From contig PXRU01000002.1 in assembly GCA_003020945.1 (NCBI GenBank), positions 32,060 to 96,059 on the forward strand: a stretch of 64,000 nucleotides of DNA. The letters are read 5' to 3'. The notes beneath the pieces were generated by a model, which was not told the DNA's origin, did no database searches, and saw only the letters and a program-made list of their open reading frames with translations. This DNA is from Halobacteriales archaeon QS_6_71_20 (GTDB lineage Archaea > Halobacteriota > Halobacteria > Halobacteriales > Haloferacaceae). Both the position numbers and the translations under genes were made by a program. Positions 52,751 through 59,750 of this stretch are shown here, in pieces; position 1 is the stretch's first letter; each line of letters opens with the position of its first letter.

Positions 52751-53062
52751 CTATCTGGACTCACGTTGCTCAACTTTGTTCAATTCGATGAGCAGCCGGA
52801 AGACGGCCTTCACGAGGTTGGCGTCCACGTCGAACCGCTCGGCGTTCGCGCCGGCGCGGTCCATCACGGCCCGCTCCTGGCTCTCGTCGGTCGTGGGCAG
52901 GTCGTCGCGCTCCTTCACGCCGGCGATGGTGTCGGCGACGTACGTCCGTCGCGCGATCAGCTCGACCAGCTCGCGGTCGATGCTCTCGATCTCCGCGCGC
53001 AGCTCGTCGAGGCTCATCGCCTGCAGGTCGTCGCCGGTCTCGGTCGTGTCGTCGTAGCTCAT
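52751..53062 (-). CDS. chorismate mutase (AroQ type)
   Basis: A 103-residue helical AroQ-fold enzyme converting chorismate to prephenate, the substrate of TyrA. It has SLDELRAEIESIDRELVELIARRTYVADTIAGVKE with the catalytic Arg/Lys pattern, and LPTTDESQERAVMDR. The final LLIELNKVEQRESR is encoded partly by AT-leaning codons (GAATTGAACAAAGTTGAGCAACGT) that clash with the GC-rich upstream codons. This is where the island begins, so the gene's 3' end seems to have been swapped for an element-borne version that preserves the protein. It is 16 nt downstream of the shikimate kinase gene. Confidence 0.93.
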   Translation of the reverse strand: MSYDDTTETGDDLQAMSLDELRAEIESIDRELVELIARRTYVADTIAGVKERDDLPTTDESQERAVMDRAGANAERFDVDANLVKAVFRLLIELNKVEQRESR

Positions 53063-53078
53063 GGTGTCGTGGTGTCGC

Positions 53079-53951
53079 TTACAGCACCCGCGCGCCGCGG
53101 TCGCGCGTCCGGGTCAGCCGCGTCTCGCCGTCCCGCTCGTCCCACCGCTCGCGGACGGTCTCGAGCGCCGCTCGATCCCCGACGGCGACGACGCTCGGCC
53201 CCGTCCCCGACAGGGAGACGCCGTCGCAGTCCGCCATCGCCTCGACGGCGGGGGTCGTCGGGAACCCCAGCGCCGCCGAGAACGCGAGCCCGTTGACCGT
53301 CATCGCCGAGCCGTACGCGCCCTCCAGCGCGAGATCCGTCGCAAGCTCCGCCATCGGCGCCACTCGCTCGCAGGCGGAGACGTCGGCGTCGGCAGAGTAC
53401 GCCCGCTCGGGCGGCGTCCACACGAGCGCGTCCCGGTCGAACGACTCCCGGGACAGCAGCTCGTCCGCCGTGTTGTCGGTGACGGTGACGCCGCCCAGCA
53501 TCGACGCCGAGGCGTCGTCGAACGCCCCGGTGACGGTGACGCCGGCGGCGCGGGCCGCGCGCACGCCGACGCGGCACGCCTCGGTCGTCGTCACGTCCGC
53601 GTCGGGGTCGTCCGCCACGTCCAGCCCCAGCGCCGACAGCGTCGCCAGCACGGTCGCGTTGGCGGCCGCGCTGGAGCTCTTCAGCCCCGCGGCCGTCGGC
53701 ACCGCCGTCTCCGTCCGGACAGTGCCGCCCTCCCCGGCTCCGAAACGCTCGACACAGCGCCCGACGCAGCGCTCGATCAGCGTCGTGTCGCCGTCGGGCG
53801 CGCCCGCGATGCTCCCGGTCACGGTCGTCGCGTCCGGGTCCAGTCGGACCTCGGCGGTCGTCTCCAGGTCCAGCGCGAACGCGCTCCCGACGCCCGTCGC
53901 GAGCGCGTTGACGACGGTGCCGGCTCCGGGCGCGGCGGCGCGTCCCTCCAT
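53079..53951 (-). CDS. aroK: shikimate kinase, archaeal GHMP type
   Basis: A 290-residue GHMP-family kinase phosphorylating shikimate, the archaeal replacement for bacterial P-loop AroK. The N-terminus (MEGRAAAPGAGTVVNALATGVGSAFALDL), the ATP-binding loop PTAAGLKSSSAAANA and the C-terminal SLSGTGPSVVAVGD are all typical. The start at 53951 was chosen at MEGRAAAPG, where the family begins. With chorismate mutase immediately downstream it forms an aromatic-biosynthesis operon. Confidence 0.92.
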   Translation of the reverse strand: MEGRAAAPGAGTVVNALATGVGSAFALDLETTAEVRLDPDATTVTGSIAGAPDGDTTLIERCVGRCVERFGAGEGGTVRTETAVPTAAGLKSSSAAANATVLATLSALGLDVADDPDADVTTTEACRVGVRAARAAGVTVTGAFDDASASMLGGVTVTDNTADELLSRESFDRDALVWTPPERAYSADADVSACERVAPMAELATDLALEGAYGSAMTVNGLAFSAALGFPTTPAVEAMADCDGVSLSGTGPSVVAVGDRAALETVRERWDERDGETRLTRTRDRGARVL

Positions 53952-54007
53952 GCGCGAACGGCCGCGTCCGGCGGGCAAAACCGTGGCGGTCGTGTCGGGT
54001 GTGCCCG

Positions 54008-54613
54008 CTACCGGTACCGGACGCGACGGAACGCGAACGCCACGTCGAACCGCTCCGCGTCCGTCGAACGGTCCGCCCGCCCGTCCCGGAGATACCGGAT
54101 CTCGCCGGAGATCGCCCGTCGATCGCCCGGCCGGAACCCGCCTTCGCCGTCGAACTCCTCGATTCCGTAGCCGCTTGCGATCTGTCGGCGGCTGTCGCTC
54201 CGACCGAGCGGGGTGTAGTGGAGGTCGTAGCGTAACTCCAGTAGCTCGTACGTCACGTCGCCGACGTTGTCGAGCACGACCCGCGGCGTCGCCTCGGTGT
54301 AGCCGTCGTCGTTGGCGACGGCGACGTCCGTGCGGACCAGCGACAGCGATCCGCGCGGCGGCACTCGGGCCTCCATCGGCGTCGCGGTCGGCGTGGACGA
54401 CGCCATCGACTCCGACGTGGGCCGGTCCGTCGACGTCGCGGTCGCCTCGGGAGCGTCCGTCGCCGTCGGCGTCGCTGCGCCACCGATCTCCTCCGAGGGG
54501 ACCGCTGTCACCGAGTTGCCGCTCTCACTACAGCCCGCCAGCCCGATGGCACACGCGAGGCCGCCCAACCCGGCGAGTACGGCGCGCCGGCCTCTGCGGT
54601 CGGGACCGCTCAC
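54008..54613 (-). CDS. TAT lipoprotein of an unknown three-gene envelope operon
   Basis: A 201-residue protein. The signal (RRGRRAVLAGLGGLACAIGLAGC) has a twin-arginine and a lipobox. A Thr/Pro/Ser/Ala spacer (TPTATDAPEATATSTDRPTSES) of cell-wall type precedes a beta-rich domain (LSLVRTDVAVANDDGYTEATPRVVLDNVGDVTYELLELRYDLHY) resembling late-embryogenesis or FxLYD-like folds. GTG at 54613 overlaps the stop of the membrane-protein gene as GTGA, deciding the start. Function unknown. Confidence 0.72.
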   Translation of the reverse strand: MSGPDRRGRRAVLAGLGGLACAIGLAGCSESGNSVTAVPSEEIGGAATPTATDAPEATATSTDRPTSESMASSTPTATPMEARVPPRGSLSLVRTDVAVANDDGYTEATPRVVLDNVGDVTYELLELRYDLHYTPLGRSDSRRQIASGYGIEEFDGEGGFRPGDRRAISGEIRYLRDGRADRSTDAERFDVAFAFRRVRYR

Positions 54614-55086
54614 TCGCCGGCCCTCGCGCCGACCGCAGCCGTTCCGGCGACGACGCCACCTGCTGCGACGACGGTTACGGCTCCGGGAACGGCCGCTTGG
54701 CCCAGCGAGAACACCTGCCCGCCTCCCTCGCCGCCCGCGCCGCCGGCAATGCCGAGAAGGAGCGCGGCCGTGGCCGCCAGCGCGCCCGCGAGCCCGCTGG
54801 CCCCGCCGACGACTCCCGCCCGCTTGGGGTCGACGTGGCCGCCCCCGGCGAGCGCACCGAGAACGCCGCCGACGCCGACGACCGCGAGCAGTCCCGCGAC
54901 TGCGGCGGCGTAAGCCGCCAGCGCGAGATACGTCGGCCCGAACTCCGCGACCGCGCCGTCCGCGGCCGCGAGGAACTGTGCGCGCGCCCAGTCGCCCCCG
55001 GCGAAGCCGACGGCGGCCAGGCCCGCGCCGACGACGGCGTACCCCCCGCCAATGAGCGCGACCGTCCGGCGGTCCACACGCCGCAT
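54610..55086 (-). CDS. four-helix membrane protein of the envelope operon
   Basis: A 158-residue integral membrane protein with about four hydrophobic segments (VALIGGGYAVVGAGLAAVGFAGG, YLALAAYAAAVAGLLAVVGVGGVLGAL, GLAGALAATAALLLGIAGG, AAVPGAVTVVAAGGVVAGTAAVG) and short charged loops. It has no motif known to me. It lies 3 nt after the upstream lipoprotein gene and overlaps the next by 4 nt, so all three are co-translated and probably form one membrane-attached assembly. Confidence 0.68.
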   Translation of the reverse strand: MRRVDRRTVALIGGGYAVVGAGLAAVGFAGGDWARAQFLAAADGAVAEFGPTYLALAAYAAAVAGLLAVVGVGGVLGALAGGGHVDPKRAGVVGGASGLAGALAATAALLLGIAGGAGGEGGGQVFSLGQAAVPGAVTVVAAGGVVAGTAAVGARAGE

Positions 55087-55089
55087 CGC

Positions 55090-56373
55090 TCACGCCCCCC
55101 CGAGCCATGTCCGTACGTAGGGCGCTCCCCAGTCGACGCGCTCCTCCCATGCGGTCCGGTTCGCGCCGATCGCCAGGAGGAACTCTCCCGCCCGACAGAC
55201 CAGCGCGTACGTCACGTCGCCGTCGCGCTCGTAGTACACCCGCTCCCACGTCGTGTCGCCGACGGGGTACAGCCCCTCTCGGGTCGCCCGCCCGAGTAGC
55301 GTCGAGCGCGCCGCCTCGGCGGACGCAGGGTCGCGGTACCGCTGGACGAGGATCCCGTTGTTCGCCTCCGTACGCGGTCGGTCGTTCGGAAAGTCCCGAA
55401 CGCGGTCAGTCCGGTTGAGCCGGTGGACGCCGACCAAGAGCGTCGACTCGCGACCGCGGCGGACGAACACCGGGGGGTACGCCGCAGCGACGTCCCGCCG
55501 GCTGCGCTCGATCATCGGGGGTCGCTGCAGTCGTCGTTCCCCGATCGGGGGCTCACGGACATCGGGAACGTCGTCTCGGTCCTCCGTCGCCCAGTCGTAG
55601 GCGTACGCGAGAAACGCCGAGCCGCGGTCGAACGGGGTCGCCGGGTCGGGCGCCTCGGAGCGTTCGTCCGCCTCCCCGCCCCCGTCGGTGTCCGCGACCC
55701 GCGCAAGCTGGAACAGCAGCGGGAGGCGCGGGTCCCGCTCGCCCCGACGAAGCCGCGGCACCAGTCGGTTGCGGATGTCGGTACGCGACAGCTGCGCCCG
55801 GACGAACGGTTCGCTCCGCATTCCGGCGGCGAACTCGCGGAGTCGGCGAAGCTCCTCGCGGGTCCGGTCACGGTCGCCGCGGCGCGTGAACTTCTCGATC
55901 ACGTCGAGGTGGTACTCCGAACGGCGCTCCAGCCGGCTGTGGACCGCGAAGTGTCCCCCGACGGCCGTCGAGGCGCTGGCGACCGTATCGGCGTACACTG
56001 TTCGGAGGGCGTCTACGTCGCCGATAGCGATGCGCTCACGACCGGCCAGCTCGGCGGTCGCGTCCACCGCCCGCATCACCGCAGCCCGGTACTCGGCGAT
56101 CGCGTCGGGGTACGTCTCCGCGAACCACCGTACCTCGTCGGCGACCGCCCGCGTGCGCTCGGCCAGCGCCGGGTTCGACGGCGCGGCCCGGCCGGAGCCA
56201 CGGGCCTCCCCCGTCCCCTCCGCGTCCGCGGCAGCGATGGCCGAAGCTGCGTCGGTCCGTCCGGACTCGGGTTCGTTCGGATAGTTGACGTTCGATCCGG
56301 CGGCGAGACAGCCGCCGGACAGCGACGCGAGAGCGGCGCCGGCCCCCGTGAGCAGCTCTCGCCTGTCGTACAT
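55090..56373 (-). CDS. large TAT lipoprotein heading the envelope operon
   Basis: A 427-residue exported lipoprotein. The signal (MYDRRELLTGAGAALASLSGGC) has RR and a lipobox. A long helical, charged region follows (ADEVRWFAETYPDAIAEYRAAVMRAVDATAEL, HSRLERRSEYHLDVIEKFTRRGDRDRTREELRRLREF). A C-terminal alpha-beta domain contains YPPVFVRRGRESTLLVGVHRLNRTDRVRDF and DTTWERVYYERDGDVTYALVCRAGEFLLAIGAN. I do not recognise the family. Two helical segments could be coiled coil. Confidence 0.7.
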   Translation of the reverse strand: MYDRRELLTGAGAALASLSGGCLAAGSNVNYPNEPESGRTDAASAIAAADAEGTGEARGSGRAAPSNPALAERTRAVADEVRWFAETYPDAIAEYRAAVMRAVDATAELAGRERIAIGDVDALRTVYADTVASASTAVGGHFAVHSRLERRSEYHLDVIEKFTRRGDRDRTREELRRLREFAAGMRSEPFVRAQLSRTDIRNRLVPRLRRGERDPRLPLLFQLARVADTDGGGEADERSEAPDPATPFDRGSAFLAYAYDWATEDRDDVPDVREPPIGERRLQRPPMIERSRRDVAAAYPPVFVRRGRESTLLVGVHRLNRTDRVRDFPNDRPRTEANNGILVQRYRDPASAEAARSTLLGRATREGLYPVGDTTWERVYYERDGDVTYALVCRAGEFLLAIGANRTAWEERVDWGAPYVRTWLGGA

Positions 56374-56597
56374 GGCTCCCCCCTCGTATCGGCGCGAAAT
56401 AAAGACACGGGGAACGGTCGGTCGGGCCTCGCGATGGCGGTCGAGGCCGCGCCGTCGTGGCCGCCGCGGGCGGCTCGGAGTCGCTCCCGGTTTCGACCGG
56501 GAGCCTCGACGCTGGATGCGGGACGCCCGCTCCGTTCGCGGACCGCTCGCAGTTCGCTCTCGCCGCGCTTATCGGCGTCGATCCCCCAACTCGGGGT

Positions 56598-57206
56598 ATG
56601 AGCGCGCCGAACCGGAACGACGTCGCCCCCGCCAGCGTCTCGGTGTCCCTCCGGGAGGAGGGCGTCGAAGTGGAGTACCTCGACGGCCGGGTCTCGTTCT
56701 ACCGCGGCGTCCCCCAGCGCGTCGAGGAGAGCCTGACGACGCCGCCGGGCAAACAGACGCACGTCCTCGTCACCGACCCCACGGAGACGGAGGGCGTACT
56801 GGTGTACGTGAACGACCTGAAGACGCACGACGACATCCTCGAACAGACAGGCGTCGGTCGGGTCGTCCTCGGAGAGGGAGAGGCGGAGGAGCTGTTCCCG
56901 GGCGTCACGGCCCGGCGCCCCGGCGGCCGGCGCACCGAGATCGAGGCCGACCCGGCGGTCGCCGGCGGCCGCGTGTTCGTCTTCGTCGAGGACGACTGGG
57001 GCGAGGACAGCTACGAGTTCGTCGCCGCCGAGTCCGCGGACGGGACGGACGGGGCGCCCGCCGGAGACGACGAGGCAGACGGGGACGCCGATGGCGACGA
57101 CGTGGATGCCGACGGCGACGACGCGGACACGGACGCCGATGGCGGCGACGCTGACGTGGAGGCGGACACCGACGGCGAGACGGACGCCGGCGGCGGGAGG
57201 GAGTGA
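56598..57206 (+). CDS. conserved haloarchaeal protein with Asp/Ala/Gly repeat tail
   Basis: A 202-residue protein. The ordered N-terminal ~145 residues (VSVSLREEGVEVEYLDGRVSFYRGVPQRVEESLTTPPGKQTHVLVTDPTETEGVLVYVNDLKTHDDILEQTGVGRVVLGEGE) form a beta-rich domain known in haloarchaea without a function (recalled as DUF5796). The last ~50 residues are an acidic low-complexity tail of DADGDD-type repeats. The ATG at 56598 lies at the domain start. The next gene begins one base after its stop, so the two form an operon. Confidence 0.72.
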   Translation: MSAPNRNDVAPASVSVSLREEGVEVEYLDGRVSFYRGVPQRVEESLTTPPGKQTHVLVTDPTETEGVLVYVNDLKTHDDILEQTGVGRVVLGEGEAEELFPGVTARRPGGRRTEIEADPAVAGGRVFVFVEDDWGEDSYEFVAAESADGTDGAPAGDDEADGDADGDDVDADGDDADTDADGGDADVEADTDGETDAGGGRE

Positions 57207-57207
57207 G

Positions 57208-57441
57208 ATGAGCCTCCGCAAGGCGTGGCGCGACCTGGACCGGTCGACGGTCGGGGCGGCGCCGGACCGGTACGGCGTGTACGAACTGGGCGACGCGGAC
57301 GGCGAGCCGACCGGCCACGCCGTCGGCGTCCTCGCGGACGAACTCCGGGAGGAGCTGGCGTACGGCGACGCCGCGAAGGTCCGCTGGACCGTCGCCCGGT
57401 CGCGCGAGCACGCCGAGCGGCTGGCGGACGAACGGTTCTGA
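57208..57441 (+). CDS. small conserved haloarchaeal protein
   Basis: A 77-residue basic-acidic protein (MSLRKAWRDLDRSTVGAAPDRYGVYELGDADGEPTGHAVGVLADELREELAYGDAAKVRWT...). The segment RYGVYELGD...AVGVLADELREEL has a vague GIY-YIG-like outline, but the catalytic Arg/Glu set cannot be confirmed, so it is left unnamed. A GGGAGGGAG purine run precedes the ATG, consistent with translation as the second gene of an operon. Confidence 0.65.
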   Translation: MSLRKAWRDLDRSTVGAAPDRYGVYELGDADGEPTGHAVGVLADELREELAYGDAAKVRWTVARSREHAERLADERF

Positions 57442-57491
57442 GGGGTGCGCCGGGCCGAGACCGGGGGCCTTACCTTCTACAGCGAGAGAGT

Positions 57492-57509
57492 CCCGCCGTT
57501 CACGGCGGG
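57492..57509 (+). repeat. left-end hairpin of the IS1341-type element
   Basis: CCCGCCG (57492-57498), loop TTCA, CGGCGGG (57503-57509): a perfect 7-bp stem with the same TTCA loop as the right-end hairpin, as in IS200/IS605-family subterminal ends. Confidence 0.65.
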
Positions 57510-57616
57510 CGTGAATCGCGTAAGCTTCGTGGAACGTTCCACGGCGATGGCTGGCCGGATATTCACTTCCACCACACTCTCCGAACGTTTATGCGGTTAG
57601 CTTTCATAGGCTACGT

Positions 57617-58891
57617 ATGGCGAATAGGTCGGTTACGCGCACTCACATTGCCTCCATCCGCAACCAGCGACAGGTGCGTGACGACCTCGATTCGCTCGGG
57701 TTCGCCGCCTCAAAACTCTGGAACGTCGCCCGATGGACCGCCGAGCGCGTCTGGAGCGAGACAGGCCACATTCCCGGCCACGCCGAACTCTCCTCGTACC
57801 TCAAATCCCACGAACGCTACGCGGACCTCAACGCACAGTCCAGTCAGCGAGTTATCCAAGAACTCGCTGAGGCGTTCAAATCGTGGTACGGCCACCGGCA
57901 GAACGGGAACCAGAACGCGAACCCGCCAGCATACCGCAAACACGGCGACCAGCATCCACGCTCAACGGTCACGTTCAAAGAGGACGGCTTCAAGCACGAC
58001 CCCGAACATGGGCGTGTCCGCCTCTCGAAAGGCCGGAACCTCAAAGAATCGTGGTCGGACTTCATCCTTTGCGAGTACGAAGCCGACCCCGACGTGGATA
58101 TCGAGAACGTCCAGCAGGCCCGGGCCGTCTATGACCGTGGCGAGTGGCGTCTGCACTTCGTCTGTCGCCACGAAATCGACCCGGACCCGCCCGGTGACGC
58201 AGTGGCGGGCATCGACCTCGGCATCTCGAACCTCGCCGCCGTGTCGTTCGGTGACGAGGCCGTGCTGTATCCCGGTGGTGCGCTCAAAGAGGACGAATAC
58301 TGGTTTCAAAAAGAGCGAGCCAAGTGCGACGATTCGGCGTCCACCAAGGCCGACCGTCTCGACCGGAAGCGAACCGAGCGCCGGACGCACTTCCTGCACG
58401 CGCTGTCGAAAGACATCGTGGCCGAGTGCGTCGAACGTGGCGTCGGCACCATCGTCGTGGGTGACCTCTCGGGCATCCGTGACGAGGGTGACACCGGAGC
58501 GCCCCGCAACTGGGGCGACCGTGGCAACCTCGGTCTGCACGGGTGGACGTTCGACCGCTTCACAGCGATGCTCAAATACAAGGCCGAAGAGGAAGGCATC
58601 GACGTGGAGCAGGTGGACGAACGCGGCACGTCAAAGACCTGTTCGGTCTGTGGGACCGAGGACGGGAGCCAGCGCGTCGAGCGCGGGCTGTACGTCTGCG
58701 AACCGTGTGGAACGGTCGCCAACGCGGACATCAACGGTGCGGAGAACATCCGCGAGAAGGTACTCCCGAGTCTCACCCCCGACGGGGGAGATAGGGATAA
58801 CGGCTGGATGGCACAGCCAGCAGTCCGCCTGTTCGATACATCTACGGGCCGGGTACGCCCACAAGAGCAGGTTGTGGACCGCGAACCCTAA
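57617..58891 (+). CDS. tnpB: TnpB-family RNA-guided nuclease homologue
   Basis: A 424-residue TnpB (OrfB). The RuvC-I Asp is in VAGIDLGISNLAAV. The zinc ribbon is KTCSVCG ... LYVCEPCG, and the RuvC-III Asp is in TVANADINGAENI. At RuvC-II, where TnpB normally has Glu before Asp-Leu, this protein reads TIVVGDLSGIRDE, i.e. Gly; a Glu six residues on might compensate, and the change may be shared by this haloarchaeal subfamily. A TATA-like GTTTATGCG lies about 28 nt before the ATG. TnpB uses an RNA from the element's right end to guide DNA cleavage and retain the element. Confidence 0.9.
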   Translation: MANRSVTRTHIASIRNQRQVRDDLDSLGFAASKLWNVARWTAERVWSETGHIPGHAELSSYLKSHERYADLNAQSSQRVIQELAEAFKSWYGHRQNGNQNANPPAYRKHGDQHPRSTVTFKEDGFKHDPEHGRVRLSKGRNLKESWSDFILCEYEADPDVDIENVQQARAVYDRGEWRLHFVCRHEIDPDPPGDAVAGIDLGISNLAAVSFGDEAVLYPGGALKEDEYWFQKERAKCDDSASTKADRLDRKRTERRTHFLHALSKDIVAECVERGVGTIVVGDLSGIRDEGDTGAPRNWGDRGNLGLHGWTFDRFTAMLKYKAEEEGIDVEQVDERGTSKTCSVCGTEDGSQRVERGLYVCEPCGTVANADINGAENIREKVLPSLTPDGGDRDNGWMAQPAVRLFDTSTGRVRPQEQVVDREP

Positions 58892-58940
58892 TATTCCCAA
58901 CCGCGGTCGGGAAACCCCGGCGTTCACGCCGGGGAGGATG
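58892..58940 (+). ncRNA. presumed guide-RNA scaffold 3' end at the IS right end
   Basis: In IS605/IS1341 elements the omega RNA spans the 3' part of tnpB and the right end. Here the 49 bases after the stop contain the hairpin CCCCGGCG-TTCA-CGCCGGGG (58915-58934) and then GAGGATG at the element boundary, matching that arrangement. The RNA itself is inferred, not seen; its guide would come from sequence just outside the right end. Confidence 0.4.
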
Positions 58941-59075
58941 TCATTGCAGGTACGACGGGTCCTCGGCGTCACAGTGCCCCTCGTGCCGGTCGGCGTCGTC
59001 CGGGTCATCGAACAGGAGCCCGCACGCGTCACACCGGTACCACGTCATGTCGTCCCGCTCCGTCTCGGTGACCAT
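58941..59075 (-). CDS. 44-residue C2HC zinc-finger micro-protein
   Basis: Too short for the ORF track. The minus strand from ATG 59075 reads MVTETERDDMTWYRCDACG, LLFDDPDDADRHEGHCDAED, PSYLQ and ends in TGA at 58941. CDAC and HEGHC give a C2HC zinc-finger arrangement (CxxC...HxxxC). The ordered end PSYLQ and the compact size suggest a genuine conserved small protein (recalled as a haloarchaeal DUF7128 type, not checked). The IS1341-type element ends immediately after its stop codon, so the insertion narrowly spared it. Confidence 0.78.
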   Translation of the reverse strand: MVTETERDDMTWYRCDACGLLFDDPDDADRHEGHCDAEDPSYLQ

Positions 59076-59136
59076 GGATCGGAGTCGTCGGGCATCGGAT
59101 AAATCGGTACCGGCGGCCGGGGACCTCCCGGGGGAC

Positions 59137-59589
59137 TCAGAAGTCGGGGAGGTCCTCTGGCGCCTCGAACTCGCTTTCCCAGTCGACGTACTCCTCCTTC
59201 AGCACCTCACACACCACCTGACCGAACTCGGTGAGCGCGGCGTTGACCGCCGACACCTGCGCCCAGCTGTCCAGCTCCGGGTGGAGGTCGCGCTGCTTCC
59301 AGTCCTCCGGGACCCCCGGCGCGTGATAGCCCACGCGGTCGGCGAAGTCGTCCCAGAAGAAGTCGAAGCCGGCGAACAGTCCCAACTCGCCCGCGATCGC
59401 CCACACCTCCGCGTCGATGTCGGCGTCGGCCGACCAGCGGTCGAACGCCTCCTCCCACGCCCCCTCACGAAGGAACTCCTCCAGATCCTCGCGGTGGTAC
59501 TCGTCGCCGACGACCTCGGTGTCGTCGTACTCGCTCGGGGAGACGGTCTCCAGCGACGGCGGCGGCGGCGGCTCCGCGTCGAGGCTCAT
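59137..59589 (-). CDS. conserved acidic hypothetical protein
   Basis: A 150-residue, strongly acidic, helical protein. After a Pro-rich start (MSLDAEPPPPPSLETV) it reads VVGDEYHREDLEEFLREGAWEEAFDRWSADADIDAEVWAIAGELGLFAGFDFFWDDFADRVGYHAPG..., full of aromatic and acidic residues, and ends FEAPEDLPDF. I do not recognise a function. The start at 59589 was chosen over an upstream Met that lies in the promoter region. No membrane segment or signal peptide. Confidence 0.7.
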   Translation of the reverse strand: MSLDAEPPPPPSLETVSPSEYDDTEVVGDEYHREDLEEFLREGAWEEAFDRWSADADIDAEVWAIAGELGLFAGFDFFWDDFADRVGYHAPGVPEDWKQRDLHPELDSWAQVSAVNAALTEFGQVVCEVLKEEYVDWESEFEAPEDLPDF

Positions 59590-59750
59590 GCCCGACAGTA
59601 CCGGGCGACCGGGCATAGGCCTGCCGGCGGCTCCCGACCCAATGTCCCGGCCTCACGCCCGTCCCGCGGTCGTTTCCCTCCGTGGGCCGCGATACCGCCG
59701 GGCCGGATCGAACGCCGGAGTTATTCGGATCACGCACGTACGGTTGTCGT

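Larger units (their letters stand above)
43211..52790. mobile_element. accretion island built on chorismate mutase 3'-end repeats
   Basis: This stretch is divided by four direct copies of the chorismate mutase 3' end (near 43.21, 44.23, 48.15 and 48.98 kb) plus the live gene end at 52.75 kb, all in the same orientation. The four modules between them carry an RHH/PIN pair, an HTH_10 regulator with a Zn/Cd ATPase, an AbrB/MazF pair, and an ArsR-like regulator with a Cu ATPase and CopZ. Similarity to the gene end drops with distance from it. The layout is what repeated integration at one site would leave. No integrase or transposase gene was found inside. Confidence 0.6.
57480..58940 (+). mobile_element. 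IS1341-type element carrying tnpB only
   Basis: The element is bounded by GC hairpins: CCCGCCG-TTCA-CGGCGGG at the left and CCCCGGCG-TTCA-CGCCGGGG at the right. It has a single tnpB gene and no tnpA transposase. The right end directly abuts the stop codon of the small zinc-finger gene. IS200/IS605-type elements excise and insert as single strands with TnpA; this copy would need TnpA in trans. Outer limits are estimates from the hairpins. Confidence 0.75.
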
